NCBI GenBank assembly: GCA_026392115.1
Contig: JAPLCQ010000081.1
Coordinates: 29,376-93,375, forward strand
DNA from: Armatimonadota bacterium
Lineage (GTDB): Bacteria > Armatimonadota > Chthonomonadetes > Chthonomonadales > CAJBBX01
DNA length: 64,000 nucleotides
Reading direction: 5' to 3'
The notes beneath the pieces were generated by a model that saw nothing but the letters and a program-made list of their open reading frames with translations, did not search any database and was not told the origin of the DNA. The position numbers and the translations under genes are program-made. Shown piece by piece: positions 33,934 to 40,727 of the stretch. Position 1 is the stretch's first letter. Every line of letters starts with the position of its first letter.

Positions 33934-35283
33934 ATGGACGGCGAGATTTCCAGGAGGAAGTTCGTGCGCGATGCGGCCATAACCACGGGAGCCCTGGCTC
34001 TCGGCGCGCCGGCGGTTCTGCGCGCCCAGTCCCTCAACAGCAAGCTCGACGTGGCCATCATCGGTTGCGGCGGGCGCGGCGGCGGCAATATGCAGGAGAT
34101 CGCGGCCTGCGGCGAGAACATCGTCGCCCTCTGCGACGTAAACCGGGGCAACCTGGAGTGGGCCGCCCAGCAGTTCCCGAAGGCCAAGACGTTCACCGAC
34201 TTCCGCAAGCTCTATGACGAGTTCACAGGCTTCGACGCCGTGGCGGTGAGCACCTGCGAGCATACCCACGCCTTCGCCACGTTGCCCGCGCTGAAGATGC
34301 GCAAGCACGTCTACTGCGAGAAGCCGCTCACTCACAACGTCTGGGAATGTCGGCAAATCCGCCAGGCCGCCCGCGCCGCCAAGGTTGCCACGCAGATGGG
34401 CACGCAAATCCACGCGGGCTCCAACTACCGGCGCGTGGTGGAGCTCGTGCAGTCCGGCGCCATCGGGCCGGTCCGCGAGTGCCACGTCTGGGTCGGCCGC
34501 GCCTGGGGCCTCCAGAGCAAGGAAGCGGCGGAGCGCAACGGCGACATCGTCTACGTCACCGATCGGCCGACCGAGGCCCAGACCCCGCCCGCCAACCTCG
34601 ACTGGGATCTATGGCTCGGCCCCGCCCCCGCACGCCCGTACCACGAGGTCTACTTCCCCGGCCCCAAGTGGTACCGCTGGTGGGACTTCGGCAACGGAAC
34701 CATGAGCGACCTGGGTAGCCACTGGAACGACCTCCCCTTCTGGGCGCTGAAACTCGACGCCCCGAAGACCATCGTGGCGAGCGGCCCCATCGCGGCCCAT
34801 CCCGAGATTGCGCCGGCCACCATGCAGGCGACCTACACCTACGGCGCCCGCGGCCCCCTGCCGCCCGTGACCCTCACCTTCTACCAGGGCGAGCTGCGCC
34901 CGCCGCAGTGGATGGCCAAGCAGATCCCGCAGTGGGGAAGCGGCGCCCTCTTCGTCGGCGAGAAGGGGATGCTGCTGGCCGACTACGGCAACCACCTCCT
35001 GCTGCCCGAGGAGCAGTATAAGGACTTCGAGCGTCCGCCGCACACCATCCCCGAGAGCATCGGCCACCACAAGGAGTGGACCGAGGCCTGCAAGACCGGC
35101 GCACCCACCACCTGTAACTTCGAGTACGCCGCCGGCCTGACCGAAGCCAACCACCTGGGCAATGTCGCCTACCGGGCGGGCCAGTTGCTGGAGTGGGACA
35201 CCGCCAAGCTCAAGGTGACCAATACCCGGGTGGCCGACGGCTTCATCCGCCGCCGTTATCGCAAGGGCTGGAAGTTGGGGTAG
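33934..35283 (+). CDS. Tat-exported Gfo/Idh/MocA-family oxidoreductase
   Basis: The 449-aa protein has a Tat signal ([21 protein letters not shown]), the NAD(P) motif [13 protein letters not shown] (about residues 40-52) and the catalytic-lysine region [12 protein letters not shown] (about 127-138). The substrate-binding half has [14 protein letters not shown] (His near 265), frequent in exported planctomycete-type members. It follows the sugar isomerase by 5 bases, so the two likely act on the same exported or periplasmic sugar. Two short inverted repeats lie downstream. Confidence 0.92.
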   Translation: MDGEISRRKFVRDAAITTGALALGAPAVLRAQSLNSKLDVAIIGCGGRGGGNMQEIAACGENIVALCDVNRGNLEWAAQQFPKAKTFTDFRKLYDEFTGFDAVAVSTCEHTHAFATLPALKMRKHVYCEKPLTHNVWECRQIRQAARAAKVATQMGTQIHAGSNYRRVVELVQSGAIGPVRECHVWVGRAWGLQSKEAAERNGDIVYVTDRPTEAQTPPANLDWDLWLGPAPARPYHEVYFPGPKWYRWWDFGNGTMSDLGSHWNDLPFWALKLDAPKTIVASGPIAAHPEIAPATMQATYTYGARGPLPPVTLTFYQGELRPPQWMAKQIPQWGSGALFVGEKGMLLADYGNHLLLPEEQYKDFERPPHTIPESIGHHKEWTEACKTGAPTTCNFEYAAGLTEANHLGNVAYRAGQLLEWDTAKLKVTNTRVADGFIRRRYRKGWKLG

Positions 35284-35318
35284 GGGCGATGGCCCCTCGC
35301 CACGCCTGCGTTCGTGAT

Positions 35319-35351
35319 CGTCTTGCCGGGCTCAAGCAGTCCGGCAAGACG
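35319..35351. terminator. Hairpin after the oxidoreductase gene
   Basis: CGTCTTGCCGG and CCGGCAAGACG form a perfect 11-bp stem with an 11-base loop, 36 bases after the stop at 35283. No T-tract follows. A smaller hairpin (AGGGGC/GCCCCT) overlaps the stop codon. Confidence 0.45.
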
Positions 35352-35392
35352 GCGGCCATAGTGACCACCCAGACCGCCGACGGACCAACGCG

Positions 35393-35752
35393 ATGCTGAC
35401 GCGTCTCAAGCGGATAGCTGATAGGATATGGTCGGTCTATAGCGGCGTGATCTGCTTGGAGTGGGCAGACGGCCTTGAGCGCATTCGGCCCGGGTTGTCC
35501 GATACCGTCATCATCGGTGCGCTCGCCGCGATTCTCTGTTACGGCGCAAAGTACCAACTGGATTCCCGTTTGGCGCTCATAGACCACCGCCACGGCAACG
35601 GCATTGTGAGTTGGCAACAGCGAGTGGTCTACGGCTGCCTGCTTCTGGGGGCGGCGTTGGCATTGGTCGTCGGCACGGCGATCGCCCATCGGCGCGGCAT
35701 CACCCGTCTATGGACCTCAGCACGCAAACCGTCTCAGCGCACAGGCGGCTGA
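35393..35752 (+). CDS. Hypothetical small membrane protein
   Basis: The 119-aa frame encodes two likely membrane helices, VIIGALAAILCYGAKY (about 39-54) and VVYGCLLLGAALALVVGTAIAH (about 78-99), joined by a polar loop with DSRLALIDHRHGNG, and a basic C-terminus. There is no clear ribosome site before ATG 35393. I do not recognise the family. The hydrophobic pattern makes it more than a chance frame, but the evidence is modest. Confidence 0.45.
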   Translation: MLTRLKRIADRIWSVYSGVICLEWADGLERIRPGLSDTVIIGALAAILCYGAKYQLDSRLALIDHRHGNGIVSWQQRVVYGCLLLGAALALVVGTAIAHRRGITRLWTSARKPSQRTGG

Positions 35753-35783
35753 CCCCCGATCAGCCGGGGGCGCTGGGCTGCGT

Positions 35784-35794
35784 GGGGGGGGGGG
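35784..35794 (+). repeat. Run of eleven G
   Basis: A G11 homopolymer 8 bases upstream of the -35 box of the first toxin-antitoxin operon. The only mononucleotide run of this size I noticed in the window. Confidence 0.8.
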
Positions 35795-35802
35795 CTTCGC
35801 GC

Positions 35803-35831
35803 TTGCACGTACCTAGCAGCTGATGTATACT
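35803..35831 (+). promoter_or_regulatory. Sigma-70-type promoter of the DUF433/DUF5615 operon
   Basis: TTGCAC (35803-35808), a 17-base spacer and TATACT (35826-35831), giving a transcript start near 35838 and a leader of about 25 bases before ATG 35864. Confidence 0.7.
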
Positions 35832-35863
35832 TGCGACTACACTTGACTCAGGAGCGCGGCGCT

Positions 35864-36307
35864 ATGACGGAAGTCCTCACGACCAGGCTGTCCGATACCA
35901 CCGCCGAGCGCGTCCGGGCCTATGCCAGGCTGCGTCGGCGAAGCGTGAACGAGACCGTGTCGCTGGCCCTTGATGAGTGGCTGCGGCAGACGGAGTTCAC
36001 ATACATCGAGTTCCGGGACACGCGTCACGGTCGCATGGCGTACATGAGGAACTCCCGGTTGCCGGTCTACTGGGTGATTCAGACCGTTCAGGCGTACGGG
36101 ATGGACCTGGCGAAGGTCCGTGCGCACTGGCCCAACCGTCCGCGCGGCTGGGTGGAGGCCGCCGTCGAGTACTACCGCGCCTACCCCGATGAGATCGACG
36201 ATCAGATCGCGCAACACCAGGCCGCCTCAACTCCGTCGGCGCTGCGGCGATATCTGCCGGAGGTTGAGACGCTGGAGCTTCGCACCGTTGCCGCTGCCGC
36301 CGAATAG
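35864..36307 (+). CDS. DUF433-type antitoxin with N-terminal DNA-binding-like segment
   Basis: The 147-aa protein has an N-terminal ribbon-helix-helix-like stretch (TTRLSDTTAERVRAYARLRRRSVNETVSLALDEWL, about residues 5-40). A DUF433-like part follows: MRNSRLPVYWVIQTVQAYGMDLAKVRAHWP and VEAAVEYYRAYPDEIDDQI. DUF433 proteins usually pair with DUF5615 PIN-like toxins, as here with a 9-base gap. An AGGAG (35850-35854) precedes ATG 35864. Expected role: bind and neutralise the toxin, and repress the operon through the N-terminal part. Confidence 0.85.
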   Translation: MTEVLTTRLSDTTAERVRAYARLRRRSVNETVSLALDEWLRQTEFTYIEFRDTRHGRMAYMRNSRLPVYWVIQTVQAYGMDLAKVRAHWPNRPRGWVEAAVEYYRAYPDEIDDQIAQHQAASTPSALRRYLPEVETLELRTVAAAAE

Positions 36308-36316
36308 GGGCGCAGC

Positions 36317-36700
36317 ATGGCTCTCCGCCTCTTGCTGGACGAGAACATCTCGCCGGTCGTGGCCGAGCAGGTCGCTCTCAAGCGGCCGGACATCGATGTC
36401 ATCGGCATCCATTGCTGGCGGGACGGCGCCTTCCTGGGTGCGCCTGACGAGGCGGTCCTCGAGGCAGCCAACGCCGAGGGGCGGACCCTCGTCACGTACG
36501 ACACCCAGATTCTCTCCGAACTTCGGTTTCATTTTGACCAGGGCATACCGTTCGCCGGCCTCGTCTTCATCGACGGAGCATCGATCCCCAGCAACGACTT
36601 TGGCGCCCTGGTCCGCGCCCTGATCGGCCTCTGGGACCGCGAGAAGGAGGCAACCTGGGCGAACCGGCTGTTGTTCCTCTCGTTGCCGGCCTCAACCTGA
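36317..36700 (+). CDS. DUF5615 PIN-like toxin
   Basis: The 127-aa protein has the family start LRLLLDENISPVVAEQV (Asp near residue 8), HCWRDGAFLGAPDEAVLEAANAEGRTLVTYDTQIL (Asp near 62) and PFAGLVFID. The acidic residues fit the PIN-like metal site of RNases. Expected role: RNA cleavage when released from the DUF433 partner upstream. It follows the antitoxin by 9 bases and has AGGGG before ATG 36317. Confidence 0.85.
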   Translation: MALRLLLDENISPVVAEQVALKRPDIDVIGIHCWRDGAFLGAPDEAVLEAANAEGRTLVTYDTQILSELRFHFDQGIPFAGLVFIDGASIPSNDFGALVRALIGLWDREKEATWANRLLFLSLPAST

Positions 36701-36715
36701 CCGTCGGGACTCGTC

Positions 36716-38116
36716 CTACTCCCGGGCCAGCTCCGGGTACCGGTGGATGATGGCTTCGCGGTCGCGGCCCGGGATCTCCGATAGGCGCACCGGCTGGTCC
36801 TGCGGGCGGGTCTGCTTCTGGTTGATCTGGCCCATGAGGCTCCAGCGGCGCGTGGCGTCCTTCGGTTCGTGGGCCGGCAAGTCGTAGCGCGTGTAGTCAA
36901 TGATGTGGGCCGGGCCACCGGCCTGCCAGTCGCGCAGCAGGGCCAGCCGGAACGCCTTGTTCATGTACCAGCGGACCTCCATGTTCGGGTCCGACCCGCC
37001 GATCCCGCTGCCGCGCTGCCGAAACCGGTAGTCGATGCGGTCGTTGCTAGGGAACTGGCGGCGCCAGGCCAACCCGAACTCGCCCTGTGTGACGGAACGC
37101 GCGCCGGACCACCGGCGGCGGATCTCCGACAGCCAGTGGGTCAGCGCGTTGAGGTGCCCGAAGAGCGGGACGAGCGAGGCTTCCCAGCAGTTCGTTACCC
37201 ATCCGAAGCGGTTCAGGTCGAAGCCGTCATCGAAGTGCGCCGCCGTGGTCGCCAGCATCTGCTTCACGCCGACCTCCGGACCGTAGGCGCCCACCGTCTC
37301 GATGGGGCCGACGCCCATGCGGCTGTTGAAGCCGTCGCGGAAGCCTTCCCGTCGCGCCGCCAGGAAGTCGCAGGTCCAGCCGTCCAGGTTCACGCAGTCG
37401 ATGAAGTCGGCCTTGCCCTGGGCCGGCTTGCAGAAGTGCTCGGTCGAGGGGTAGTAGGGGTAGCAGACTGAACCGTCGCCGTCCTGGTTGTCGATGGCGT
37501 ACTGGCTCCAGATGCTGCCCTGGCAGACATGGACGCGCTCCTCGGCGGCCAGCCGGCGCTGGTTCTCCGCAGCCAGGAAACCCGCCACCACGCTGGAGGG
37601 GCGGAAGCCTCCACCCACGATCTCCGAGACCCTGGCGAGCGCCTCGTGCAGGTCGCGGCTCACCTGCTCGCGGGCGCCGTAGGCGTTCGCGAAGAAGCCG
37701 CCGGGTATGAAGGTGACGTCGTCGCCATGCTCCGCGTGGAAGCCCGCCACCATCTCGCGGATGGCCACGTAGTTGGGGCGCGGGTCGCTCAGTGCCCGCC
37801 AACTGAAGGCCCATGTCATGCGCCCGCCGGGCCAGCCCCGCTCGAAGGCGTCCCGCAGCGCCTGGACGTTCTCCGGCGTGTGGGCGGCGGCCTCGTCCGC
37901 CCCCTCGGTGCGGTCGCGGGTGACCTCGATCTGGTTCACGCGGATCACCGAGTTGAAGGTCAGGTAGCGGTGGCCAAGGAAGTCGGCAGAGGTGTCGCCC
38001 ATGGCTCTCCTTTCGCGTGTGAGCAAGCCGGGGCCCGATGCCGCCGCAGCCGCGGACCCAAGCAGCAGGGCGCGGCGGGTGAGGGGAGGCAGGGAGCCCG
38101 AAGATGCTGCGTTCAT
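36716..38116 (-). CDS. Tat-exported protein of unknown function (possibly DUF3863-like)
   Basis: The 466-aa protein starts at ATG 38116 with a Tat-like signal, PLTRRALLLGSAAAAASG. The mature part begins FLGHRYLTFNSVIRVNQIEVTRDR, then MTWAFSWRALSDPRPNY, FIPGGFFANAYGAREQV, QGSIWSQYAIDNQDGDGSVCYPYYPS and a Trp-rich, charged C-terminus. The pattern recalls DUF3863 proteins from gut Bacteroidota, but I am not certain. The barrel-like alternation and many aromatic residues suggest carbohydrate-related function. It sits on the opposite strand between two toxin-antitoxin pairs. Confidence 0.7.
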   Translation of the reverse strand: MNAASSGSLPPLTRRALLLGSAAAAASGPGLLTRERRAMGDTSADFLGHRYLTFNSVIRVNQIEVTRDRTEGADEAAAHTPENVQALRDAFERGWPGGRMTWAFSWRALSDPRPNYVAIREMVAGFHAEHGDDVTFIPGGFFANAYGAREQVSRDLHEALARVSEIVGGGFRPSSVVAGFLAAENQRRLAAEERVHVCQGSIWSQYAIDNQDGDGSVCYPYYPSTEHFCKPAQGKADFIDCVNLDGWTCDFLAARREGFRDGFNSRMGVGPIETVGAYGPEVGVKQMLATTAAHFDDGFDLNRFGWVTNCWEASLVPLFGHLNALTHWLSEIRRRWSGARSVTQGEFGLAWRRQFPSNDRIDYRFRQRGSGIGGSDPNMEVRWYMNKAFRLALLRDWQAGGPAHIIDYTRYDLPAHEPKDATRRWSLMGQINQKQTRPQDQPVRLSEIPGRDREAIIHRYPELARE

Positions 38117-38196
38117 GGCGATACCATGGTACCGGATAGCGCCGAGGTCGCCCCCCGCCGAGGGCACAGCCGGGCCGCGAAGAGCGGATCGGCGTC

Positions 38197-38205
38197 TGTT
38201 ATAAT
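38197..38205 (+). promoter_or_regulatory. Consensus extended -10 promoter of the abrB/doc operon
   Basis: TGTTATAAT is a perfect TGnTATAAT extended -10, 38 bases upstream of the GTG start at 38244. No -35 is needed or seen. Confidence 0.75.
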
Positions 38206-38243
38206 ACGTGTTGCAACGCCGTAGCTCGAAGGAGGATTGGCCC

Positions 38244-38468
38244 GTGGCGAAGCTCAGGCTGACGACGATCGGCAACTCAACGGGTGTGGTTCTACCGCGC
38301 ACGCTGCTGGATCGGCTCAGGGTCGGTCGTGGCGATACCCTGTACGTCGTAGAGACGCCCATGGGTTTCGAGCTTACGCCGTACGATCCAGAGTTCGCGG
38401 AGCAGATGGATGTAGCCGAACGCGTCATGCGCGAGGACCGCGACGCGCTTCGCCTGCTCGCCGAGTAG
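38244..38468 (+). CDS. AbrB/MazE-family antitoxin
   Basis: The 74-aa protein has the SpoVT/AbrB swapped-hairpin pattern LRLTTIGNSTGVVLPRTLLDRLRVGRGDTLYVVETPMGFELTPY, followed by an acidic C-terminal helix (QMDVAERVMREDRDALRLLAE) that would bind and cover the toxin. The GTG start at 38244 has AAGGAGG upstream. Five bases separate it from the Doc-type toxin. It should also bind DNA near the promoter at 38197 and autoregulate. Confidence 0.92.
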   Translation: MAKLRLTTIGNSTGVVLPRTLLDRLRVGRGDTLYVVETPMGFELTPYDPEFAEQMDVAERVMREDRDALRLLAE

Positions 38469-38473
38469 GCGGC

Positions 38474-38887
38474 GTGCCACCAACGGAGCCGCCGCCCGAG
38501 CCGCGATGGCTACGCGAAGACGTTGTGCTGGCAATGCACCGGCGCCTGCTTGCCGAGCACGGCGGCTTGGCCGGAGCGCGCAGTGTCGACCTGCTCAGGT
38601 CGGCGCTGGAACGGCCACGGAACCAGCTTGCGTACGCCGATCCGCCTCCTGATCTAGCGAGCCTAGCGGCCGCCTATGCGTACGGTATTGCCCGCAACCA
38701 CCCGTTCGCCGACGGCAACAAGCGTACCTCGCTTGTGGCCTGCAGGACGTTTCTGATCTGCAACGGCGTGGACATTGTTGCCACGCAGGCCGACAAGGTG
38801 GAGGCCTGGCTCCAGGCCGCCTCAGGCGTTCTCAGCGAGACCGATCTGGCTGACTGGATACGCGGCAGACTGGTCTCTCTGATCTGA
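38474..38887 (+). CDS. doc: Doc-type (Fic fold) death-on-curing toxin
   Basis: The 137-aa protein has the Doc core: LREDVVLAMHRRLLAEHGGLAGARSVDLLRSALERP, YAYGIARNHPFADGNKRTSLVACRTFL and a C-terminal helix. HPFADGNKRTS (about residues 69-79) is the Fic/Doc active loop. In P1 Doc this activity phosphorylates elongation factor Tu and stops translation. The GTG start at 38474 lacks a strong ribosome site, which fits translational coupling to the antitoxin. Its partner is the AbrB-type protein upstream. Confidence 0.93.
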   Translation: MPPTEPPPEPRWLREDVVLAMHRRLLAEHGGLAGARSVDLLRSALERPRNQLAYADPPPDLASLAAAYAYGIARNHPFADGNKRTSLVACRTFLICNGVDIVATQADKVEAWLQAASGVLSETDLADWIRGRLVSLI

Positions 38888-38909
38888 GCTACCGATGCCT
38901 GGCCATCCA

Positions 38910-38939
38910 TTGACCGCCCGCCGCCGCATCACCTACACT
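38910..38939 (+). promoter_or_regulatory. Promoter of the Tat-protein/cytochrome operon
   Basis: TTGACC (38910-38915), an 18-base spacer and TACACT (38934-38939), ending 37 bases before ATG 38976. Confidence 0.6.
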
Positions 38940-38975
38940 GTTGCCGGGCCGCAATGGCCGGCAAGGGAGATGCGC

Positions 38976-39932
38976 ATGAGTTCGGAGATGATGCACGACG
39001 GCGAGGGCCGCATGGGTGAAGCCAGCCGCCGGGAGTTCATTGCCGGCGCCGTGGCCGCGGGCGTGACGCTGGCATGCGGCGAGGCCGCCGTCGGGCAAGC
39101 CGCCCAGGTTGCGCCGCTACCGCACGTCACCATCGCGGGCGTGCGCATCCCGCGCATGATCGTCGGGTGCAACCCCATCGGCGGCTGGAGCCACATGTCC
39201 CGCAACATGACGCTGGCCATGGCCGACTACTTCACGCAGGAGCGGACCGTCAGCTTCCTGTCCGGCTGCGAAAAGCAGGGGCTCGATGTCTGGATCGGCT
39301 ACTGGGACGACAAGCCGCGCAAGGCCCTCAAGCAGCTCTGGGCGCAGGGCTCGAAGATACGCCCCTACTTCCTCGGCCAGCTCGAGGAGGGCGGGAAGAT
39401 ATCCAAGGACCTTCTGGAGTACAAGCCGATCTGGTACGTACATCACGGCAACGTCACCGACACGCTCTTCCGTGCCGGCAAGCAGGAGCAGGTACACGAC
39501 TTCGTGAAGCGCGTCCATGATACGCTGGGCATTCCGGCGGGCATCTCGGCGCACAACCCGGACTGCATCAAGTATGCCGAGGACCATGGCTGGGAAGCCG
39601 ATCTCTACCAGTGCTGCCTCTACTACGTCACCCGCCCGGCTGAAGAGATCCGCGCCAAGCTCGGATCCGCGCCGCTGGGCGAACCCTTCCTGGACGGCGA
39701 CCGCGATCGGATGCTCGACGTGATCCGCCAGGTGAAGAAGCCCTGCCTCGCCTTCAAGATACTAGGTGCGGGGCGGCTCTGCGACTCGGACTACTCGGTG
39801 GAGGAGGCGTTCCAGTACGCCCTCTCGCGCATCAAGAAGAGCGACGCCATCATCGTCGGCATGTGGCCCAAGTACAAGGACGAGGTGGGCCAGAACATCG
39901 CCCTGCTCCGCAAGTACGGTCGAACGGCGTGA
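38976..39932 (+). CDS. Tat-exported TIM-barrel-like protein of unknown function
   Basis: The 318-aa protein has a Tat signal (ASRREFIAGAVAAGVTLACG, about residues 17-36). The mature domain starts VTIAGVRIPRMIVGCNPIGGWSH, then YFTQERTVSFLSGCEKQGLDVWIGYW, WYVHHGNVTDTLFRAG, GIPAGISAHNPDCIKYAE and YYVTRPAEEI, and ends in AFKILGAGRLCDS. The order resembles exported aldo/keto-reductase-like or related TIM barrels, without a clear catalytic tetrad. AAGGGAG before ATG 38976 decides between two nearby ATGs. It overlaps the multiheme cytochrome gene (GTGA), so a shared redox process is possible. Confidence 0.7.
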   Translation: MSSEMMHDGEGRMGEASRREFIAGAVAAGVTLACGEAAVGQAAQVAPLPHVTIAGVRIPRMIVGCNPIGGWSHMSRNMTLAMADYFTQERTVSFLSGCEKQGLDVWIGYWDDKPRKALKQLWAQGSKIRPYFLGQLEEGGKISKDLLEYKPIWYVHHGNVTDTLFRAGKQEQVHDFVKRVHDTLGIPAGISAHNPDCIKYAEDHGWEADLYQCCLYYVTRPAEEIRAKLGSAPLGEPFLDGDRDRMLDVIRQVKKPCLAFKILGAGRLCDSDYSVEEAFQYALSRIKKSDAIIVGMWPKYKDEVGQNIALLRKYGRTA

Positions 39933-40606
39933 GGAGCCCGGCGCTCCTGGCCGCCTGTTGCGCCTCGTCGGCGTTGCTGGTGGCGGCGACCCTGGCCGCG
40001 CCCCCGGCCCCGTCCGCGGTGAAGCTCCTGTACCCCCTGGCCGGGACCGTCCGCAAGCCCGGGCCCGTTCGGGTTCTGCTGGCCGCGCCCAAGGGCGCCC
40101 CCATGCCCTCGGCCGCCTGGGACGGCAAGCCGCTGCGCCTGAGCCGCATGGCGTTCGACCCCGCGTGGACCGCCCCCACGCCCCTCCAGCGCACCTCCGA
40201 CCTGCTGGGCGATCGGTCGGCGATGGATCTGTGGCTGGCCGCGCCCGTCGCGGCGGCGGGCAAGCATACGCTTCAGGCGGCGGGCCGGAGCCTGGCGCTG
40301 ACGGTGAACGCCGCCGCCGCGAAGGGCCTCGCTCTCGCAGTGGCGCACCCGAAGCCGGCATCGGCCACCTGCTCCGGGTGCCACACCGTGACCCAGGGCC
40401 TCCTCGGCGACGCCGGCACTCCCGGCGCCTGCGCTGGATGCCACGACGACGCGGCAGTGCAGACCATCCACAAGCACGTCACCGAGCCGCTCCGCCGTTG
40501 CGCCATGTGCCACGACCCGCACGAGGCCGCCCGCCCCAATCTGCTCTGCGCCACGAAAGAGAAGCTGTGCAGCCGTTGCCACGCCCTGGGCCACTCCAAG
40601 GGCTGA
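39929..40606 (+). CDS. Tetraheme cytochrome c (doubled CXXCH protein)
   Basis: The 225-aa protein starts at GTG 39929, which overlaps the upstream stop. A signal peptide (PALLAACCASSALLVAATLAAP) and an Ig-like N-terminal domain of about 110 residues are followed by four heme-binding motifs: CSGCH, CAGCH, CAMCH and CSRCH (about residues 148-217). The arrangement fits the doubled-CXXCH family. Extra His residues (TIHKHV, CHDPHEA) could be axial ligands. Role: electron transfer outside the cytoplasmic membrane. No oxidase or reductase partner is nearby; the coupled Tat protein may be one. Confidence 0.9.
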   Translation: MRSPALLAACCASSALLVAATLAAPPAPSAVKLLYPLAGTVRKPGPVRVLLAAPKGAPMPSAAWDGKPLRLSRMAFDPAWTAPTPLQRTSDLLGDRSAMDLWLAAPVAAAGKHTLQAAGRSLALTVNAAAAKGLALAVAHPKPASATCSGCHTVTQGLLGDAGTPGACAGCHDDAAVQTIHKHVTEPLRRCAMCHDPHEAARPNLLCATKEKLCSRCHALGHSKG

Positions 40607-40676
40607 GCGGCCTATTCGCCGCATGCGGCCCATAGGTCCCGTGCCGCGGCCCACCCCCGCGCTGCCGGTCGCGGCG

Positions 40677-40682
40677 TATACT
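40677..40682 (+). promoter_or_regulatory. Putative -10 box (TATACT)
   Basis: TATACT, 45 bases upstream of ATG 40728, in the only gap of the region 39-43 kb. Its GGCGTATACTG context resembles the elements at 6819 and 35826. Confidence 0.45.
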
Positions 40683-40727
40683 GAACTCACTGCCGCCTGC
40701 CGACACGGGCGGCCAATGGAGCCTCCC

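Noticed and set aside
35283..35298. Small AGGGGC/GCCCCT hairpin as a terminator
   Set aside because: The stem is short, overlaps the stop codon and has no T-tract; the stronger hairpin at 35319 is listed instead.
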